Assembly: GCA_016291655.1 (NCBI GenBank)
Contig: JAEEYF010000006.1
Span: forward strand, 45,057-109,056
Length of the DNA stretch: 64,000 bases
Source of the DNA: Lachnospiraceae bacterium
Lineage (GTDB): Bacteria; Bacillota; Clostridia; Lachnospirales; Lachnospiraceae
Direction of reading: 5' to 3'
Under the pieces are notes generated by a model. It was not told the DNA's origin. It saw only the letters and a list, made by a program, of their open reading frames with translations, and made no database searches. The translations under genes and the position numbers were made by a program. Numbering within the stretch: position 1 is the stretch's first letter; each line of letters starts with the position of its first letter. Positions 44,420 to 54,345 of this stretch are shown piece after piece.

Positions 44420-45874
44420 TTATTTAAGCCTGCATATGAGTTTTTCAAGAAACTTGTAAACCCTGACGGCAGATTCGAGTTCAAGACTCTCGTTTGGACT
44501 GTGAACATCTTTCATATTGGGTCCAATAGAGATTATATCAAGTCCGGGGCATTTGTCAAACAAAAGTCCGCATTCAAGTCCCGCATGCATAACCTCAAAC
44601 ACCGGTTCCTTGCCGTACTCTTCCTCATAAAGCGCCTTAAATGCCTCTCTGAGGTCGGATTCGCTTTTATATTCCCACGCGGGATACTCACCTTCCGTTG
44701 AGGATTCTCCGCCAAGTATCGAAATAAGATAGTCAAGCTTGGAGCTCATAAATTGCTTGTAGCTTGTAACCGAGCTTCTGAGCGAAAACCTTATGACCGC
44801 CTTTTGTTCTTCCGTAAAAACTATTCCCATGTTCAGCGAACTTTCAACAAGACCCGGGATCGCAGAACTCATACGCTGTATACCGTTGGGTGCCTGTATC
44901 AGGAAATAAAGGAAACTTCCGAAGGAATTACCCGTCAAACCACTTACGGTCTTGGTCTCGGGAACGATACCGAATTCAAATTCCACATTTGGCTCCGAAT
45001 TCATCAGCTCGCTCTTATACTTTGTAACCAAAGCCCCCACATTGTTTCTGAAGCTTTGAAGATTAAAATTCTTTACAACTATAGTTGCTATACATTCTCT
45101 TGGGATCGCATTGTCGAGCTTTCCGCCTCTGAATGCCGCAAGACTGTAATCTACCGGCTTTCTCATTTCAAAGAGCAATCTTGCCATAAGCTTGTTGGCA
45201 TTGGTCCTGTTTTTGTCTATCTCTACTCCCGAATGTCCACCGGTCAATCCTATGATCTTGATCTCTACGATAATTCCCGTTGCTTCTTCTCTTTGAATGT
45301 CAAGCACACAATTCTGTCTGAGACCTCCCGCGCAACCGCAGAAGCACCTTCCTTCCTCCTCCGAGTCCACGTTTATGAGGTATGATCCCTTCAGATCAGA
45401 AGTATCAAGAGCTTGTGCTCCGTACATACCGGTTTCTTCGTCGGTTGTCATGAGCAGTTCCATTGCGGGATGCTTCGCATCTTTGTCGGCAATGAGCGCC
45501 ATCATATATGCAATGGCGATCCCGTCATCTCCTCCGAGAGTCGTTCCCGATGCCCTTAATTTTCCGTCCTCGATATACAACTCCAGGGGATCCTTGGTGA
45601 AATCGTGGGGACAATCCAGATCCTTTTCGCAGACCATGTCCATATGTCCCTGCAGCATAACGGTCTTTCTGTCCTCAAAACCTTCCGTGGCGGGAAGAAA
45701 AACAACAACGTTCTTCTTTTCGTCCTGTCTGCATTCAGCATTGTGCTCCTTTGCAAAGCTCAGGAGATAATTTGAGATCGCATCCACATTTCCCGATCCG
45801 TGCGGGATCTTTGTAAGCTGTTCAAAATAGAAAAAAATGTTCTTGTAATCGTATTTTTCAGTAACGTATTGCAT
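44420..45874 (-). CDS. pepD: Aminoacyl-histidine dipeptidase (PepD, M20 family)
   Basis: Cytosolic zinc dipeptidase of the M20C family (484 aa). Metal-binding motifs are MLQGHMDMVCEK (His, Asp), TLGGDDGIAIAYM (Asp), TTDEETGMYG (Glu-Glu), VDSEEEG and the late His in EVMHAGLECGLL. It follows the PFL-family gene by 11 bp and precedes the LCP gene by 21 bp. Substrate specificity within dipeptides is not certain. Confidence 0.93.
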   Translation of the reverse strand: MQYVTEKYDYKNIFFYFEQLTKIPHGSGNVDAISNYLLSFAKEHNAECRQDEKKNVVVFLPATEGFEDRKTVMLQGHMDMVCEKDLDCPHDFTKDPLELYIEDGKLRASGTTLGGDDGIAIAYMMALIADKDAKHPAMELLMTTDEETGMYGAQALDTSDLKGSYLINVDSEEEGRCFCGCAGGLRQNCVLDIQREEATGIIVEIKIIGLTGGHSGVEIDKNRTNANKLMARLLFEMRKPVDYSLAAFRGGKLDNAIPRECIATIVVKNFNLQSFRNNVGALVTKYKSELMNSEPNVEFEFGIVPETKTVSGLTGNSFGSFLYFLIQAPNGIQRMSSAIPGLVESSLNMGIVFTEEQKAVIRFSLRSSVTSYKQFMSSKLDYLISILGGESSTEGEYPAWEYKSESDLREAFKALYEEEYGKEPVFEVMHAGLECGLLFDKCPGLDIISIGPNMKDVHSPNESLELESAVRVYKFLEKLICRLK

Positions 45875-45885
45875 TTATATGCCTT

Positions 45886-47250
45886 TCAGTTTTTAAAAGA
45901 ATGGATTGGAGCCGGTATTCTTCCTGTCCTGTTTACAAAAGCCGAGCAATCAAAACCGTTGACGGGCATAATGGGAGCATAGCCCAAAAGTCCGCCGAAT
46001 TCGACGTTCTCACCTGTTTTCTTTCCGATGACGGGAATGAGCCTTACAGCTGTAGTCTTTTGATTTATCATGCCTATGGCCATTTCATCGGCAATTATTC
46101 CGGAGATCGTAGTTGCCGGAGTGTCTCCCGGAACAGCGATCATGTCAAGGCCAACCGAGCATACGCAGGTCATAGCCTCAAGCTTTTCGATCGTCAAAGC
46201 GCCCTGTTCTACGGCTTCGATCATTCCTCTGTCTTCACTTACGGGAATAAAAGCTCCCGAAAGTCCGCCGACATAAGAAGAAGCCATGACCCCGCCCTTT
46301 TTGACCTGATCGTTAAGGATCGCAAGAGCAGCCGTGGTGCCCGGTGCTCCGGGATGCTCAAGTCCGATCTCTTTTAATATGTCTGCTACCGAATCTCCCA
46401 CTGCAGGCGTCGGAGCAAGGGAAAGGTCAACAATACCGAAAGGAACTCCGAGCATTTCGGAAGCTTCCTTCGCAACCAGCTGACCCACACGCGTGATCTT
46501 GAACGCTGTTTTCTTGATGGTCTCGCAAAGAACCTCAAAACTCTCGCCTCTGACAGCTTCAAGTGCTGTCTTTACAACGCCGGGACCGCTGACTCCGACA
46601 TTTATGACCGCATCGCTTTCGGTAACACCGTGAAAAGCTCCCGCCATAAAAGGATTATCATCGGGTGCGTTGCAGAATACAACCAGCTTTGCGCATCCTA
46701 TGCAGGAATTGTCCCTGGTCTTTTCCGCCGTTTCACGGATAACACTTCCCAACAAACGTACAGCGTCCATATTGATCCCCGTCTTGGTGGAGCCCACGTT
46801 TACGGAGCTGCATACGATATCGGTACATCTAAGTGCTTCGGGTATGGAAAGGATCAGATTCCTGTCCGCCTCTGTCATCCCCTTGCTTACAAGTGCAGAA
46901 TACCCTCCGAGGAAATTAACTCCGACTTTTTTTGCCGCCTTATCCAGAGTTTTTGCAATCTCTATGAAATCCTCGGGGGATTTGCAGCAGGCACCGCCCA
47001 CCAATGCTATGGGTGTAACGGATATTCTTTTGTTGACAATGGGGATCTGATACTCCTTTTCAATTGCTTCGCCCGTTTCCACGAGCTTTCCCGCAAACGA
47101 TGTGATCTTGTTGTAGATCTTGTCGCAGCAGGTCTTAAGATCGGAATCCACACATGAAAGAAGGCTGATGCCAAGAGTGATGGTTCTGACATCAAGCTTG
47201 GAATCGGTGATCATTTTGTTGGTTTCCATTACTTCGGAACGATTAATCAT
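45886..47250 (-). CDS. PFL-family protein (UPF0210/DUF711)
   Basis: Conserved protein (454 aa) of the DUF711 family, structurally related to pyruvate formate-lyase/ribonucleotide reductase-like barrels; biochemical role unknown. Family motifs include [15 protein letters not shown] and [17 protein letters not shown]. The ATG at 47250 has AGGAG 7 bases ahead. It is paired with the ACT-domain gene just upstream, a very common arrangement which suggests the small protein senses a ligand for it. Confidence 0.93.
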   Translation of the reverse strand: MINRSEVMETNKMITDSKLDVRTITLGISLLSCVDSDLKTCCDKIYNKITSFAGKLVETGEAIEKEYQIPIVNKRISVTPIALVGGACCKSPEDFIEIAKTLDKAAKKVGVNFLGGYSALVSKGMTEADRNLILSIPEALRCTDIVCSSVNVGSTKTGINMDAVRLLGSVIRETAEKTRDNSCIGCAKLVVFCNAPDDNPFMAGAFHGVTESDAVINVGVSGPGVVKTALEAVRGESFEVLCETIKKTAFKITRVGQLVAKEASEMLGVPFGIVDLSLAPTPAVGDSVADILKEIGLEHPGAPGTTAALAILNDQVKKGGVMASSYVGGLSGAFIPVSEDRGMIEAVEQGALTIEKLEAMTCVCSVGLDMIAVPGDTPATTISGIIADEMAIGMINQKTTAVRLIPVIGKKTGENVEFGGLLGYAPIMPVNGFDCSAFVNRTGRIPAPIHSFKN

Positions 47251-47260
47251 CACTACTCTC

Positions 47261-47533
47261 CTATATTCTGTGCATCATGTCAAAAATGTCTTCACGCTGG
47301 ATCTTGATGGATACGCCGATCTTTTTTCCGAGCTCCTCGAGTTCGTTGGCAACCACAAGAAAATCCTTATCAATGTCGGTAACGTCCACGATCATCATCA
47401 TGTTGAAAAATTCCTTGACTATTGTCTGCGAAATGTCCAAAATGTTGATCCCGTTTTCCGCGAGATAGGTACAGGTCTTTGCGATAATACCCACACAATC
47501 TTTTCCGACTACGGTAATTACTGCCCTTTTCAT
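47261..47533 (-). CDS. ACT domain protein (UPF0237)
   Basis: 90-aa single ACT domain: [20 protein letters not shown] at the start, then ...[12 protein letters not shown] and [14 protein letters not shown] domains bind amino acids or similar ligands. It is 10 bp upstream of the PFL-family gene; the pair recurs across Firmicutes and Archaea. The ATG at 47533 gives the family length; a longer in-frame start lacks a better ribosome site. Confidence 0.92.
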   Translation of the reverse strand: MKRAVITVVGKDCVGIIAKTCTYLAENGINILDISQTIVKEFFNMMMIVDVTDIDKDFLVVANELEELGKKIGVSIKIQREDIFDMMHRI

Positions 47534-47601
47534 CTTTTTTCCCCTTTCCGGTAAACCTTGCATATGTGCAAAGCATGATATATTAAAAAAGAACTTACGT
47601 A

Positions 47602-48408
47602 TTAAAGCGTTTCCGCTATGAATGAATGAACATATCTCGGTGCAACATGCAGCTCAGGTCGTTCATTATCCTCAAGCCTGATCTTTATCTCGGAATTGAC
47701 CGTTTCAAAAGCCAGCTCCGGGAAATTGTTTTCCTCGCTGAGATGAGCCAGGATAACATGAGAGACGTGATTGACCGACTCATGACAAAGTCTTGTGACC
47801 AGCTCTGCGCAACTGTCATTGGACAGATGCCCTTTCTCGCCCTTGACTCTTTCCTTGAGGGCATAGGGATAGCTTCCGGCCTCAAGCATATGTATATCAT
47901 GATTCGATTCCAGATAAAGGATGTCCGAATTCAACAGTTTCTCTACGATACGATCGTCAAAGTATCCGAGGTCTGTTGCCGTTCCGATCTTTTTCCCTCC
48001 GGACTCGAAGCAATAAGCCACAGGATCTGCGGCATCGTGCGAAACCGAAAACGGAGAGACCAGAATGTCCCCTACCATAAAAGAATTATCCGAAAATATA
48101 TAGTTAAGTAAAAGAGGACTGATCTTCCCGACTGAGTATCTGCCGTTCAGAGCAGCTTCCAAAGTTCCTCTTGTTCCATATATGGAGATTGCATGTTTTC
48201 TGGCCAAAACCCCCATGCTTTTAATGTGATCGGTGTGTTCGTGGGTGATCAGAAGCGCGTCTATGGAATCTATGCTCTCGCCTATGGCCGCAAGCTCCTG
48301 CTCGATCTTGACTCCGCTTGCCCCCGCATCCACCAGTATTTTAGTCAATCCCGAAGAAACGAAAATACAATTTCCGCTGCTTCCGCTTGAAAGGCTGCAA
48401 ATCTTCAT
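47602..48408 (-). CDS. MBL-fold hydrolase, WalJ/YycJ-like
   Basis: Metallo-beta-lactamase fold protein (268 aa) starting MKICSLSSGSSGNCIFV, the signature of the YycJ/WalJ family, which affects cell-wall/division coordination and DNA repair in Gram-positives. The metal motif THEHTDHIKSMG is intact, with further His in FSVSHDAADP. In Bacillus the gene sits in the walRK operon; here it follows an FtsA-like gene, overlapping its stop by one base (TAATG). The division link is inferred. Confidence 0.88.
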   Translation of the reverse strand: MKICSLSSGSSGNCIFVSSGLTKILVDAGASGVKIEQELAAIGESIDSIDALLITHEHTDHIKSMGVLARKHAISIYGTRGTLEAALNGRYSVGKISPLLLNYIFSDNSFMVGDILVSPFSVSHDAADPVAYCFESGGKKIGTATDLGYFDDRIVEKLLNSDILYLESNHDIHMLEAGSYPYALKERVKGEKGHLSNDSCAELVTRLCHESVNHVSHVILAHLSEENNFPELAFETVNSEIKIRLEDNERPELHVAPRYVHSFIAETL

Positions 48409-50474
48409 TATATCCAATGTAACTCCAGTGAGTCTCCGTCCTTTATTAAATCTATAAAGTCGCCCTTGACTTTGTTGATCTTTATCTCAAGATTGTTCCC
48501 CTGCGGCTTGTGAATGTCAAAACCGCTCGCATCGGAGGCATCCACGAACCTGTATTCGCTCTTGCCCTTAAGGGTCAGAGGAACTCCGTTGAAGATCACG
48601 GTAACAGAATTTCCGACAGGCTTTTGAGCTTTCACGGGAGTCTCTTTGACCTCTTCCTTTGCCTCTTCCTTTGCCGCTTCCTTGAGCTCTTCAACTTTTT
48701 CGCTTAAGGACGGCTCGGCAACAGGCTTTCTGTCCAGTTCCACCTTGAAATTCTCGTAAACCCTGGTCTCCTTGTTTGCGATCTCGTTGTTTACGTATAT
48801 GCCTTCCTTGTACTCTATGCCCAGCACTTCAAGTATCTGCGCAAGGGTGTAGTAATTCAGGGTTTCGATCTTGTCGCCCTGCTTTATGCTGTAGTAGCCG
48901 GAAACCAGTTCCCCGTTGGCTGACATGAACTTGGGGAAGGTAACGTCCTTACCGTTCACGTTAAAGGTGATCTCGCTCTTGAACTCAGGAAGTCTCTCCA
49001 CATCCTTTGTTCCATCGGCTCCTACCGTAGATTCTACAATAGTAATGTCCGCATTAGGCTCTATCGGAGTGTTCACCGAAGCAGGCTTTCCGTTAACCGT
49101 GATAACTGCGGCTTCCCCGAGTTCTCCTCTGACCAGGCGAGCCTGACCGTTCAGCGTGAACTCCAGAGCTTTTCCTCTCTTTGGGAAAAGGTTCTCGTTC
49201 GGATAACCCGCTGCGATCGCCACATCTATAACTGTCAATTTGTTGTTGTCGTACAGCTTCACGGAATCTCCGTTAAGCGACGCATAAACAAAATTGTTCT
49301 TCTTTTCATAGTAATTAAGGCATATGCCTATGGGAGTGACAAACATGGGATCGGGCCTAAAATCTCCGTTTACTGATTCCACGAAAGAAAGAACCTCTTC
49401 TCCTCTCAAAGCCACTCTTTCCTTGGGAAGCTTCAGAGCTTTTGCCAGTGCTTCGGTAAAGCCTGCGATCTTTCCGCCGCCGCCCACAACAAAGCATGCG
49501 GAAACGCTCTTTCCGCCGTTTACATCGATGATCCTTTCTCCTATGAGCTTGGCCATTTCATCCACCTTGCTCTTAAGCTCGGAATTGACCTCCGCAGGCG
49601 TTGTCTTTTGTTTTAACCCCATGATATCCGTGTAAGGAATGGTTTTTTTTCTTGTGCAGGCGGAAAGTTTAATGGCTTCGGCCGTATTAAACTCAACCAG
49701 ATGATTGGCGGCAACCACCTCCGTCAAAGCATCCCCCGCCATGGGGATCATTCCGTAGGCCGTAATGCTGCCGTCCTTGGTAATACATATATCGCTGGTT
49801 CCCGCACCCACATCGACCAAAGCAATGTTCAAAAGACGATATTTCTCGGGAATGGCAACCAAAATGGCGGCAATAGGCTCAAGGGTAAGATTGTTGACCT
49901 TAAGTCCGGCCTTTTCAACGGTTGTATACAGTCCTTCTATGACCTCATCGGGAAGGAAGGTGGCCAGCACATCCGCTCCGATCTTTGACGCCTTGTGATC
50001 GGTCAGGCTGGACATCTGGAAATCATTCAGATAATAATGCACTACCGTATAGGCAACGCAGTAGTAATTAATGTTTTCTTCCCTTGCCCCGGCTTTAATT
50101 GCCGCATAGGCCTTCTCAACGCCCATGAGTTCCATTTCACGGATGTTCACGTCCTTAACCGTGATCTCTTCGGGGAAAGTCTCATCCACACGTACCGTGA
50201 CGGTTTTAAGTACACGGCCCGCGGCTGCTATGCACACATCCGTAAGCTTTGTACCTCCCAGCTGTTTTTCAAGACTGCGCTTTACAGTTTTTATGGTCTC
50301 CGCAACCTTGCCTATGTCATGGATCTGTCCGTCCAGCATGGCACGGGTATCATGCATTTTAACTTCCTGTGCAACAACAGTAAAATCATTAGCATTCTTT
50401 TTGTATCCGACCGTTCCGACAACACTTCTTGTGCCGATGTCAAGACCGAAAACATATTGATCCGCTTTACCCAT
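48408..50474 (-). CDS. FtsA-like actin-fold protein with long C-terminal extension
   Basis: Actin/HSP70 superfamily protein (688 aa). The N-terminal ~390 residues carry FtsA motifs: phosphate 1 VFGLDIGTRSVVGTVG, the SHS2-like region (DVCIAAAGRVLKTVTV), phosphate 2 IALVDVGAGTSDICIT and adenosine motif FVVGGGGKIAGFTEAL. After this come about 290 residues with repeated beta segments (EFTLNGQARLVRGELG, ITFNVNGKDVTFP) and a Lys/Glu-rich stretch near residue 610. FtsA is normally ~420 aa with a membrane helix at its end, which I do not see. It may be a division or wall-related paralogue. Confidence 0.8.
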   Translation of the reverse strand: MGKADQYVFGLDIGTRSVVGTVGYKKNANDFTVVAQEVKMHDTRAMLDGQIHDIGKVAETIKTVKRSLEKQLGGTKLTDVCIAAAGRVLKTVTVRVDETFPEEITVKDVNIREMELMGVEKAYAAIKAGAREENINYYCVAYTVVHYYLNDFQMSSLTDHKASKIGADVLATFLPDEVIEGLYTTVEKAGLKVNNLTLEPIAAILVAIPEKYRLLNIALVDVGAGTSDICITKDGSITAYGMIPMAGDALTEVVAANHLVEFNTAEAIKLSACTRKKTIPYTDIMGLKQKTTPAEVNSELKSKVDEMAKLIGERIIDVNGGKSVSACFVVGGGGKIAGFTEALAKALKLPKERVALRGEEVLSFVESVNGDFRPDPMFVTPIGICLNYYEKKNNFVYASLNGDSVKLYDNNKLTVIDVAIAAGYPNENLFPKRGKALEFTLNGQARLVRGELGEAAVITVNGKPASVNTPIEPNADITIVESTVGADGTKDVERLPEFKSEITFNVNGKDVTFPKFMSANGELVSGYYSIKQGDKIETLNYYTLAQILEVLGIEYKEGIYVNNEIANKETRVYENFKVELDRKPVAEPSLSEKVEELKEAAKEEAKEEVKETPVKAQKPVGNSVTVIFNGVPLTLKGKSEYRFVDASDASGFDIHKPQGNNLEIKINKVKGDFIDLIKDGDSLELHWI

Positions 50475-50519
50475 CTGTGACTTTCCTCCGTTAAAATCTA
50501 AACAATAATTCTATCAATT

Positions 50520-51137
50520 TTATCTATCTGCGTCAAGAAACATTATTCTCTCGTCCGCTTCTTTCTTCCAGCTGTCTGACCCATTGTGATTTTCGATAAC
50601 GAAGTCCGACTTTTGCCTGAATTCTTCATCAGAAAGCTGATTATCCATGATACTTTTGATCTTTTCGTCACTCCAGTCCCTGGAGGCTTTGATGCGCATG
50701 ATCCTCTCATCCTTACGGGCATATACGAACCAGACCTCATCGCAGAGCTTTCCTATGCCTGACTCGATCAGCAATGCCGCTTCCACCAAAACCAGCCTGT
50801 GATCGGAATTCTTCATTCTTCTGACAACCTCTTCGGAAACTATGGGATGTGTCAGTTCGTTAAGGCGCTCGAAGCCTTTTTCCGCTCTGCTTACCGCAAG
50901 GGTGAGTTTGGCTCTGGAAATGCGGTCGCTGTCATCACAAAGAATGCCCCTGCCGTACTCCTCAAGCAGAGGGCCGTAGGTCAGTCCCCCGGGCTCCATG
51001 AGTTCATGAGCGATGACATCGCAATGAATGAAATCCGCATCATACTTTTCGATAAGATAATCCGCCACGGAAGACTTTCCGCTTCCTGCGCCTCCGGTAA
51101 TTCCTATTATCAATTTGTTTTCATACTTTCTCTTCAT
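50520..51137 (-). CDS. coaE: Dephospho-CoA kinase
   Basis: Last step of CoA synthesis: phosphorylates the ribose 3'-OH of dephospho-CoA. Walker A IGITGGAGSGKSSVAD is at residues ~10-25; HCDVIAHEL and the LVLVEAALLIESG Walker B-like segment follow. At 205 aa it is normal. The ATG at 51137 lies one base after the polA stop. The polA-coaE pairing is widespread in Firmicutes. Confidence 0.95.
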   Translation of the reverse strand: MKRKYENKLIIGITGGAGSGKSSVADYLIEKYDADFIHCDVIAHELMEPGGLTYGPLLEEYGRGILCDDSDRISRAKLTLAVSRAEKGFERLNELTHPIVSEEVVRRMKNSDHRLVLVEAALLIESGIGKLCDEVWFVYARKDERIMRIKASRDWSDEKIKSIMDNQLSDEEFRQKSDFVIENHNGSDSWKKEADERIMFLDADR

Positions 51138-51138
51138 A

Positions 51139-53838
51139 TTAATGAGCCGCTTCCCAATCACTTCCCGAAGCTACGGACACTTCCAGTTTTACCTTCAGAT
51201 CGGCCGCCTTCATCATCTCTTCCGCCACGATCTTCTTCACCTCTTCGGTTTCCTCGAAAGGAACCTCCAAAAGCAGTTCGTCATGTACCTGAAGAAGGAT
51301 CCTTGCCTTAAGAGCCTTCTTTTTCAATGTCCTGTTCACATTGATCAGGGCGATCTTCATAATATCCGCGGCAGTGCCCTGGATGGGGGAATTCATGGCG
51401 ATCCTTTCTCCGGCCTGACGGACCATGAAATTCGAAGCGTTCAGGTCGGGAACGGGCCTTCTTCGTTTGAACATGGTGATCGCATAGCCGTTCTTTTTGG
51501 CAAAGGCCACAAGTGAATCCAGATAATCCTTTATTGCCGGATAAGTAGCAAAATACTGCTTTATGTAACCGTCCGCTTCCTTTCTGGAAACATTGATCTC
51601 CTGTCCGAGTCCGAACGAACTCATTCCGTATATGATACCGAAGTTTACAGCCTTTGCATTGCTTCTCATTTCCTTGGTGACCTCCGCAGGGTCAATTCCG
51701 AACACCTTGGCGGCTGTGATCCTGTGAATGTCCTTTCCTTCGCTGTATGCTTCTATCAGGCTTTCGTCACCGGACATATGCGCAAGCAAGCGCAGTTCGA
51801 TCTGGGAATAGTCCGCATCAACGAAGCAGCAGCCTTCACCCGGAACAAACATCTTTCTGATCTCTCGTCCCGATTCCCTTCGTATGGGGATGTTCTGCAG
51901 ATTGGGATCCGCACTGCTGAGTCTTCCCGTCATGGTCACGGTCTGATTGAACTTGGTGTGTATCCTGCCGTCGGGGCAGATGTAACCGACCATTCCGTCG
52001 GCATAGGTTCCTTTGAGTTTTGTGAGCTCCCTGTATTTAAGGATCATGTCCGCGATCGGGTCTTCAATACGCAGCTTTTCCAACACATCAGCAGCGGTCG
52101 AATAGCCGCTCTTGGTCTTTTTCCCGCCGGGGAGCTTCAGTTTTTCGAACAGTACCTCACCCAGCTGCTTGGGAGAATTAATGTTAAATTCGCAGCCGGC
52201 GGTTTCATATATCTTCTTTTCTTCCTTTTCGATCTCCCGGTTCAGATAGCTTCCGTAATCCAAAAGTGCTTTTCTGTCTATTGCTATGCCCGCTGTTTCC
52301 ATTTCGCGAAGGTCAAAAAGAAGCGGCATCTCCACATCGTTAAAGAGCTCAAGCATATCCTTTTCCTTAAGCTGTACCATCGCCTTGGGAGCTGCGCACA
52401 AAAGTCCGTGGGCATAGTGTCCGAGCAGCTCTGCCGCCTTTTGTGAAGTCTCTCCCGTAATGCTGTTATCCAGCACAGCCTCCGCAAGACTGAGCTTGCC
52501 GAACACCTCTTTTACTTCAGGTAAAGCCCTGCCCGTAATATCTCTCACAATATCGCACTCTGTATAGGTGTTCTTTCCGGGATAAAGAAGATAACATGCA
52601 ATAGCCAGATCAGCGATCCTCTCCTTCATGGAAGAAAACTTTTCGGAAACCTCTTTGATGTCGCAAAATACAGGTCGTTTGCCGCTGTTTACAAGTTCTT
52701 CGACTCCCGAGATCAGCAGGCTTTCCTCATTTTTACTTTCTGTAAGAAAGCAATAGGACTTCGTTCCGCATTCAACCGCCATGGCAACGATCTCTTGCGA
52801 AAAGCCGTCGGTCTCTTTGCAGGCTGCAAAGGATATTCCCGCCCATTCACCCTTTTCGCCGCACAATGCTTTAAATGCACCGGCAAATTCGGATGCGTTT
52901 CTCACGATCAAAGTATCGGGTTCGGGAACTTCTTCCTCAACATTATTGCTGTTTGTGATCTCCTCCCTTGCCTCCGCGGAAAATTTCCCGAGCAGAGACT
53001 TAAACTCCAGTTCCTTGCACATAGCATAGGCTTCGGGAGTAAAAATGTCCTTCATTTTCAGTTTTTCAAGATCGAGTTCAAAATCACAATCCGTTTTGAT
53101 GGTAGCAAGCCATTTGCAAAAATAAGCATCCTCCTTGCCTTTCACGAGTTTATCATGATTGGCTCCTTTTACCTTGTCAATATTCGCATATATACCGTCA
53201 AGAGATCCGAATTCCTGCAAGAGCTTGGTTGCGCCCACTTTGCCTATGCCTTCCACTCCCTTGTAATTGTCGGAAGAATCTCCCATCAAAGCTTTCAGAT
53301 CTATGATCATTTCCGGCTTTTCAAGACCGAATTCCGCAGCAAATTCAGCGTTGTTGTAATCCTTGATGACCGTGGTGCCTCTTGTGGTAATGGGTATCCT
53401 GATCTTTATCCTGTCGGAAGCCAGCTGCAAAAGATCCTTATCGCCGGAAACAACGGTAACGTCTATTCCTTTCCCCGAGCATACGGTTGCGGCGGTTCCG
53501 ATCATATCGTCCGCTTCATAGCCGCCTTTTTCCATAACAAAAATGCCCATGGCGCGAAGCAGATCGTGGAGGATCGGAAACTGAGAGATCAACGCTTCTT
53601 CCATAGGTTTTCTCTGTGCTTTATATTCTTTGAATTTCAAATGCCTGAAGGTGGGCTCGTAAACGTCGAAAGCCACCGCCAGATAATCGGGCTTTTCTTC
53701 GTCCAGCAATTTCAAAAGTATGCTCAAAAATCCCTTGAGCCCGTTTGTATGCACCCCTTTTGAGGTTGTAAGGTCCGAAATGCCGAAATAAGCCCTGCAT
53801 AAAATGCTGTTTCCGTCTATCAAAACTATCTTTTTCAT
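51139..53838 (-). CDS. polA: DNA polymerase I (PolA), proofreading domain inactive
   Basis: Repair and Okazaki-fragment polymerase (899 aa). The 5' nuclease domain (1-290) is intact: IDGNSILCRAYFG, GYEADDMIG, SGDKDLLQL, GDSSDNYKGVEGIGKVGA. The polymerase domain has motif A VDADYSQIELRLLA, the O-helix RSNAKAVNFGIIYGMSSFG and motif C QVHDELLLEVP. The 3'-5' exonuclease domain is kept in length but its DxE motif is replaced by ISFAACKE (335-342), so proofreading should be lost, as in Bacillus PolA. Confidence 0.96.
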   Translation of the reverse strand: MKKIVLIDGNSILCRAYFGISDLTTSKGVHTNGLKGFLSILLKLLDEEKPDYLAVAFDVYEPTFRHLKFKEYKAQRKPMEEALISQFPILHDLLRAMGIFVMEKGGYEADDMIGTAATVCSGKGIDVTVVSGDKDLLQLASDRIKIRIPITTRGTTVIKDYNNAEFAAEFGLEKPEMIIDLKALMGDSSDNYKGVEGIGKVGATKLLQEFGSLDGIYANIDKVKGANHDKLVKGKEDAYFCKWLATIKTDCDFELDLEKLKMKDIFTPEAYAMCKELEFKSLLGKFSAEAREEITNSNNVEEEVPEPDTLIVRNASEFAGAFKALCGEKGEWAGISFAACKETDGFSQEIVAMAVECGTKSYCFLTESKNEESLLISGVEELVNSGKRPVFCDIKEVSEKFSSMKERIADLAIACYLLYPGKNTYTECDIVRDITGRALPEVKEVFGKLSLAEAVLDNSITGETSQKAAELLGHYAHGLLCAAPKAMVQLKEKDMLELFNDVEMPLLFDLREMETAGIAIDRKALLDYGSYLNREIEKEEKKIYETAGCEFNINSPKQLGEVLFEKLKLPGGKKTKSGYSTAADVLEKLRIEDPIADMILKYRELTKLKGTYADGMVGYICPDGRIHTKFNQTVTMTGRLSSADPNLQNIPIRRESGREIRKMFVPGEGCCFVDADYSQIELRLLAHMSGDESLIEAYSEGKDIHRITAAKVFGIDPAEVTKEMRSNAKAVNFGIIYGMSSFGLGQEINVSRKEADGYIKQYFATYPAIKDYLDSLVAFAKKNGYAITMFKRRRPVPDLNASNFMVRQAGERIAMNSPIQGTAADIMKIALINVNRTLKKKALKARILLQVHDELLLEVPFEETEEVKKIVAEEMMKAADLKVKLEVSVASGSDWEAAH

Positions 53839-53873
53839 AGGTTGTCTCCCTTTTATTTGTAACTTAAAGCATA

Positions 53874-54206
53874 TTAAAACAGGCTTTCCTGTAAAACCAC
53901 GAGTGTCAGGATCAGTACGCCGAGTCCGAAAGCAATGACCGCCACCGTAAGGTTACGATTCCGTTTTTTCAGATACAAAGCCTCATTCTCCGCCTCTTTC
54001 AGATACACCTCAACGTTTTGAGGCATTTCGATGCTCTCATCCGGGCTCAGATAGCGGGCGGTGGAATAAAACATATAGTAGGCCCTGAGTTCTTCCATGC
54101 AATTGACGCATTTTCTCATATGTTTTACAAAAGCAAGCCTTTTTTCAAAAGGAATTTTCCGGATAATGAAGTCCTTGAAGAGTTTCTGAGCCTCTCTGCA
54201 GTCCAT
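53874..54206 (-). CDS. Small zinc-finger (zf-HC2-like) membrane protein
   Basis: A 110-aa protein that starts MDCREAQKLFKDFIIRKI and carries HMRKCVNC (H-x3-C-x2-C with an earlier Cys3), the layout of the anti-sigma zinc finger. A juxtamembrane charged segment precedes one transmembrane helix (about residues 84-105). Anti-sigma factors normally neighbour an ECF sigma gene; none is here. It is the first gene after a strong promoter and 35 bp before polA. The ATG at 54206 is chosen for AAGGA 7 bases ahead. Confidence 0.72.
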   Translation of the reverse strand: MDCREAQKLFKDFIIRKIPFEKRLAFVKHMRKCVNCMEELRAYYMFYSTARYLSPDESIEMPQNVEVYLKEAENEALYLKKRNRNLTVAVIAFGLGVLILTLVVLQESLF

Positions 54207-54258
54207 TTCCGCTTCCTTCTCTGTTCTCTTTTTTAATATGTTCATTTTCATAGTATTG

Positions 54259-54287
54259 ATTATAAAATTTGCCCTGAACAAATGCAA
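54259..54287 (-). promoter_or_regulatory. Sigma-A promoter of the zinc-finger/polA operon
   Basis: Minus strand: TTGCAT (54282-54287), 17-bp spacer, TATAAT (54259-54264), about 50 bp before the zinc-finger gene start. It diverges from the tRNA-Leu promoter only 20 bp away. Confidence 0.78.
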
Positions 54288-54307
54288 GGAAAAATGATAA
54301 AAAGCAG

Positions 54308-54336
54308 TTGAAATTCAAATAGGTTTGTGGTAATAT
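54308..54336 (+). promoter_or_regulatory. Sigma-A promoter of tRNA-Leu
   Basis: TTGAAA (54308-54313), 17-bp spacer, TAATAT (54331-54336), with the start expected a few bases before the mature 5' end at 54346. Confidence 0.78.
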
Positions 54337-54345
54337 ACGACCGTT

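Noticed and set aside
52795..53763. Long open frame (322 codons) on the plus strand opposite polA
   Set aside because: It is the antisense shadow of a well-conserved gene, has no ribosome site and no recognisable protein pattern.
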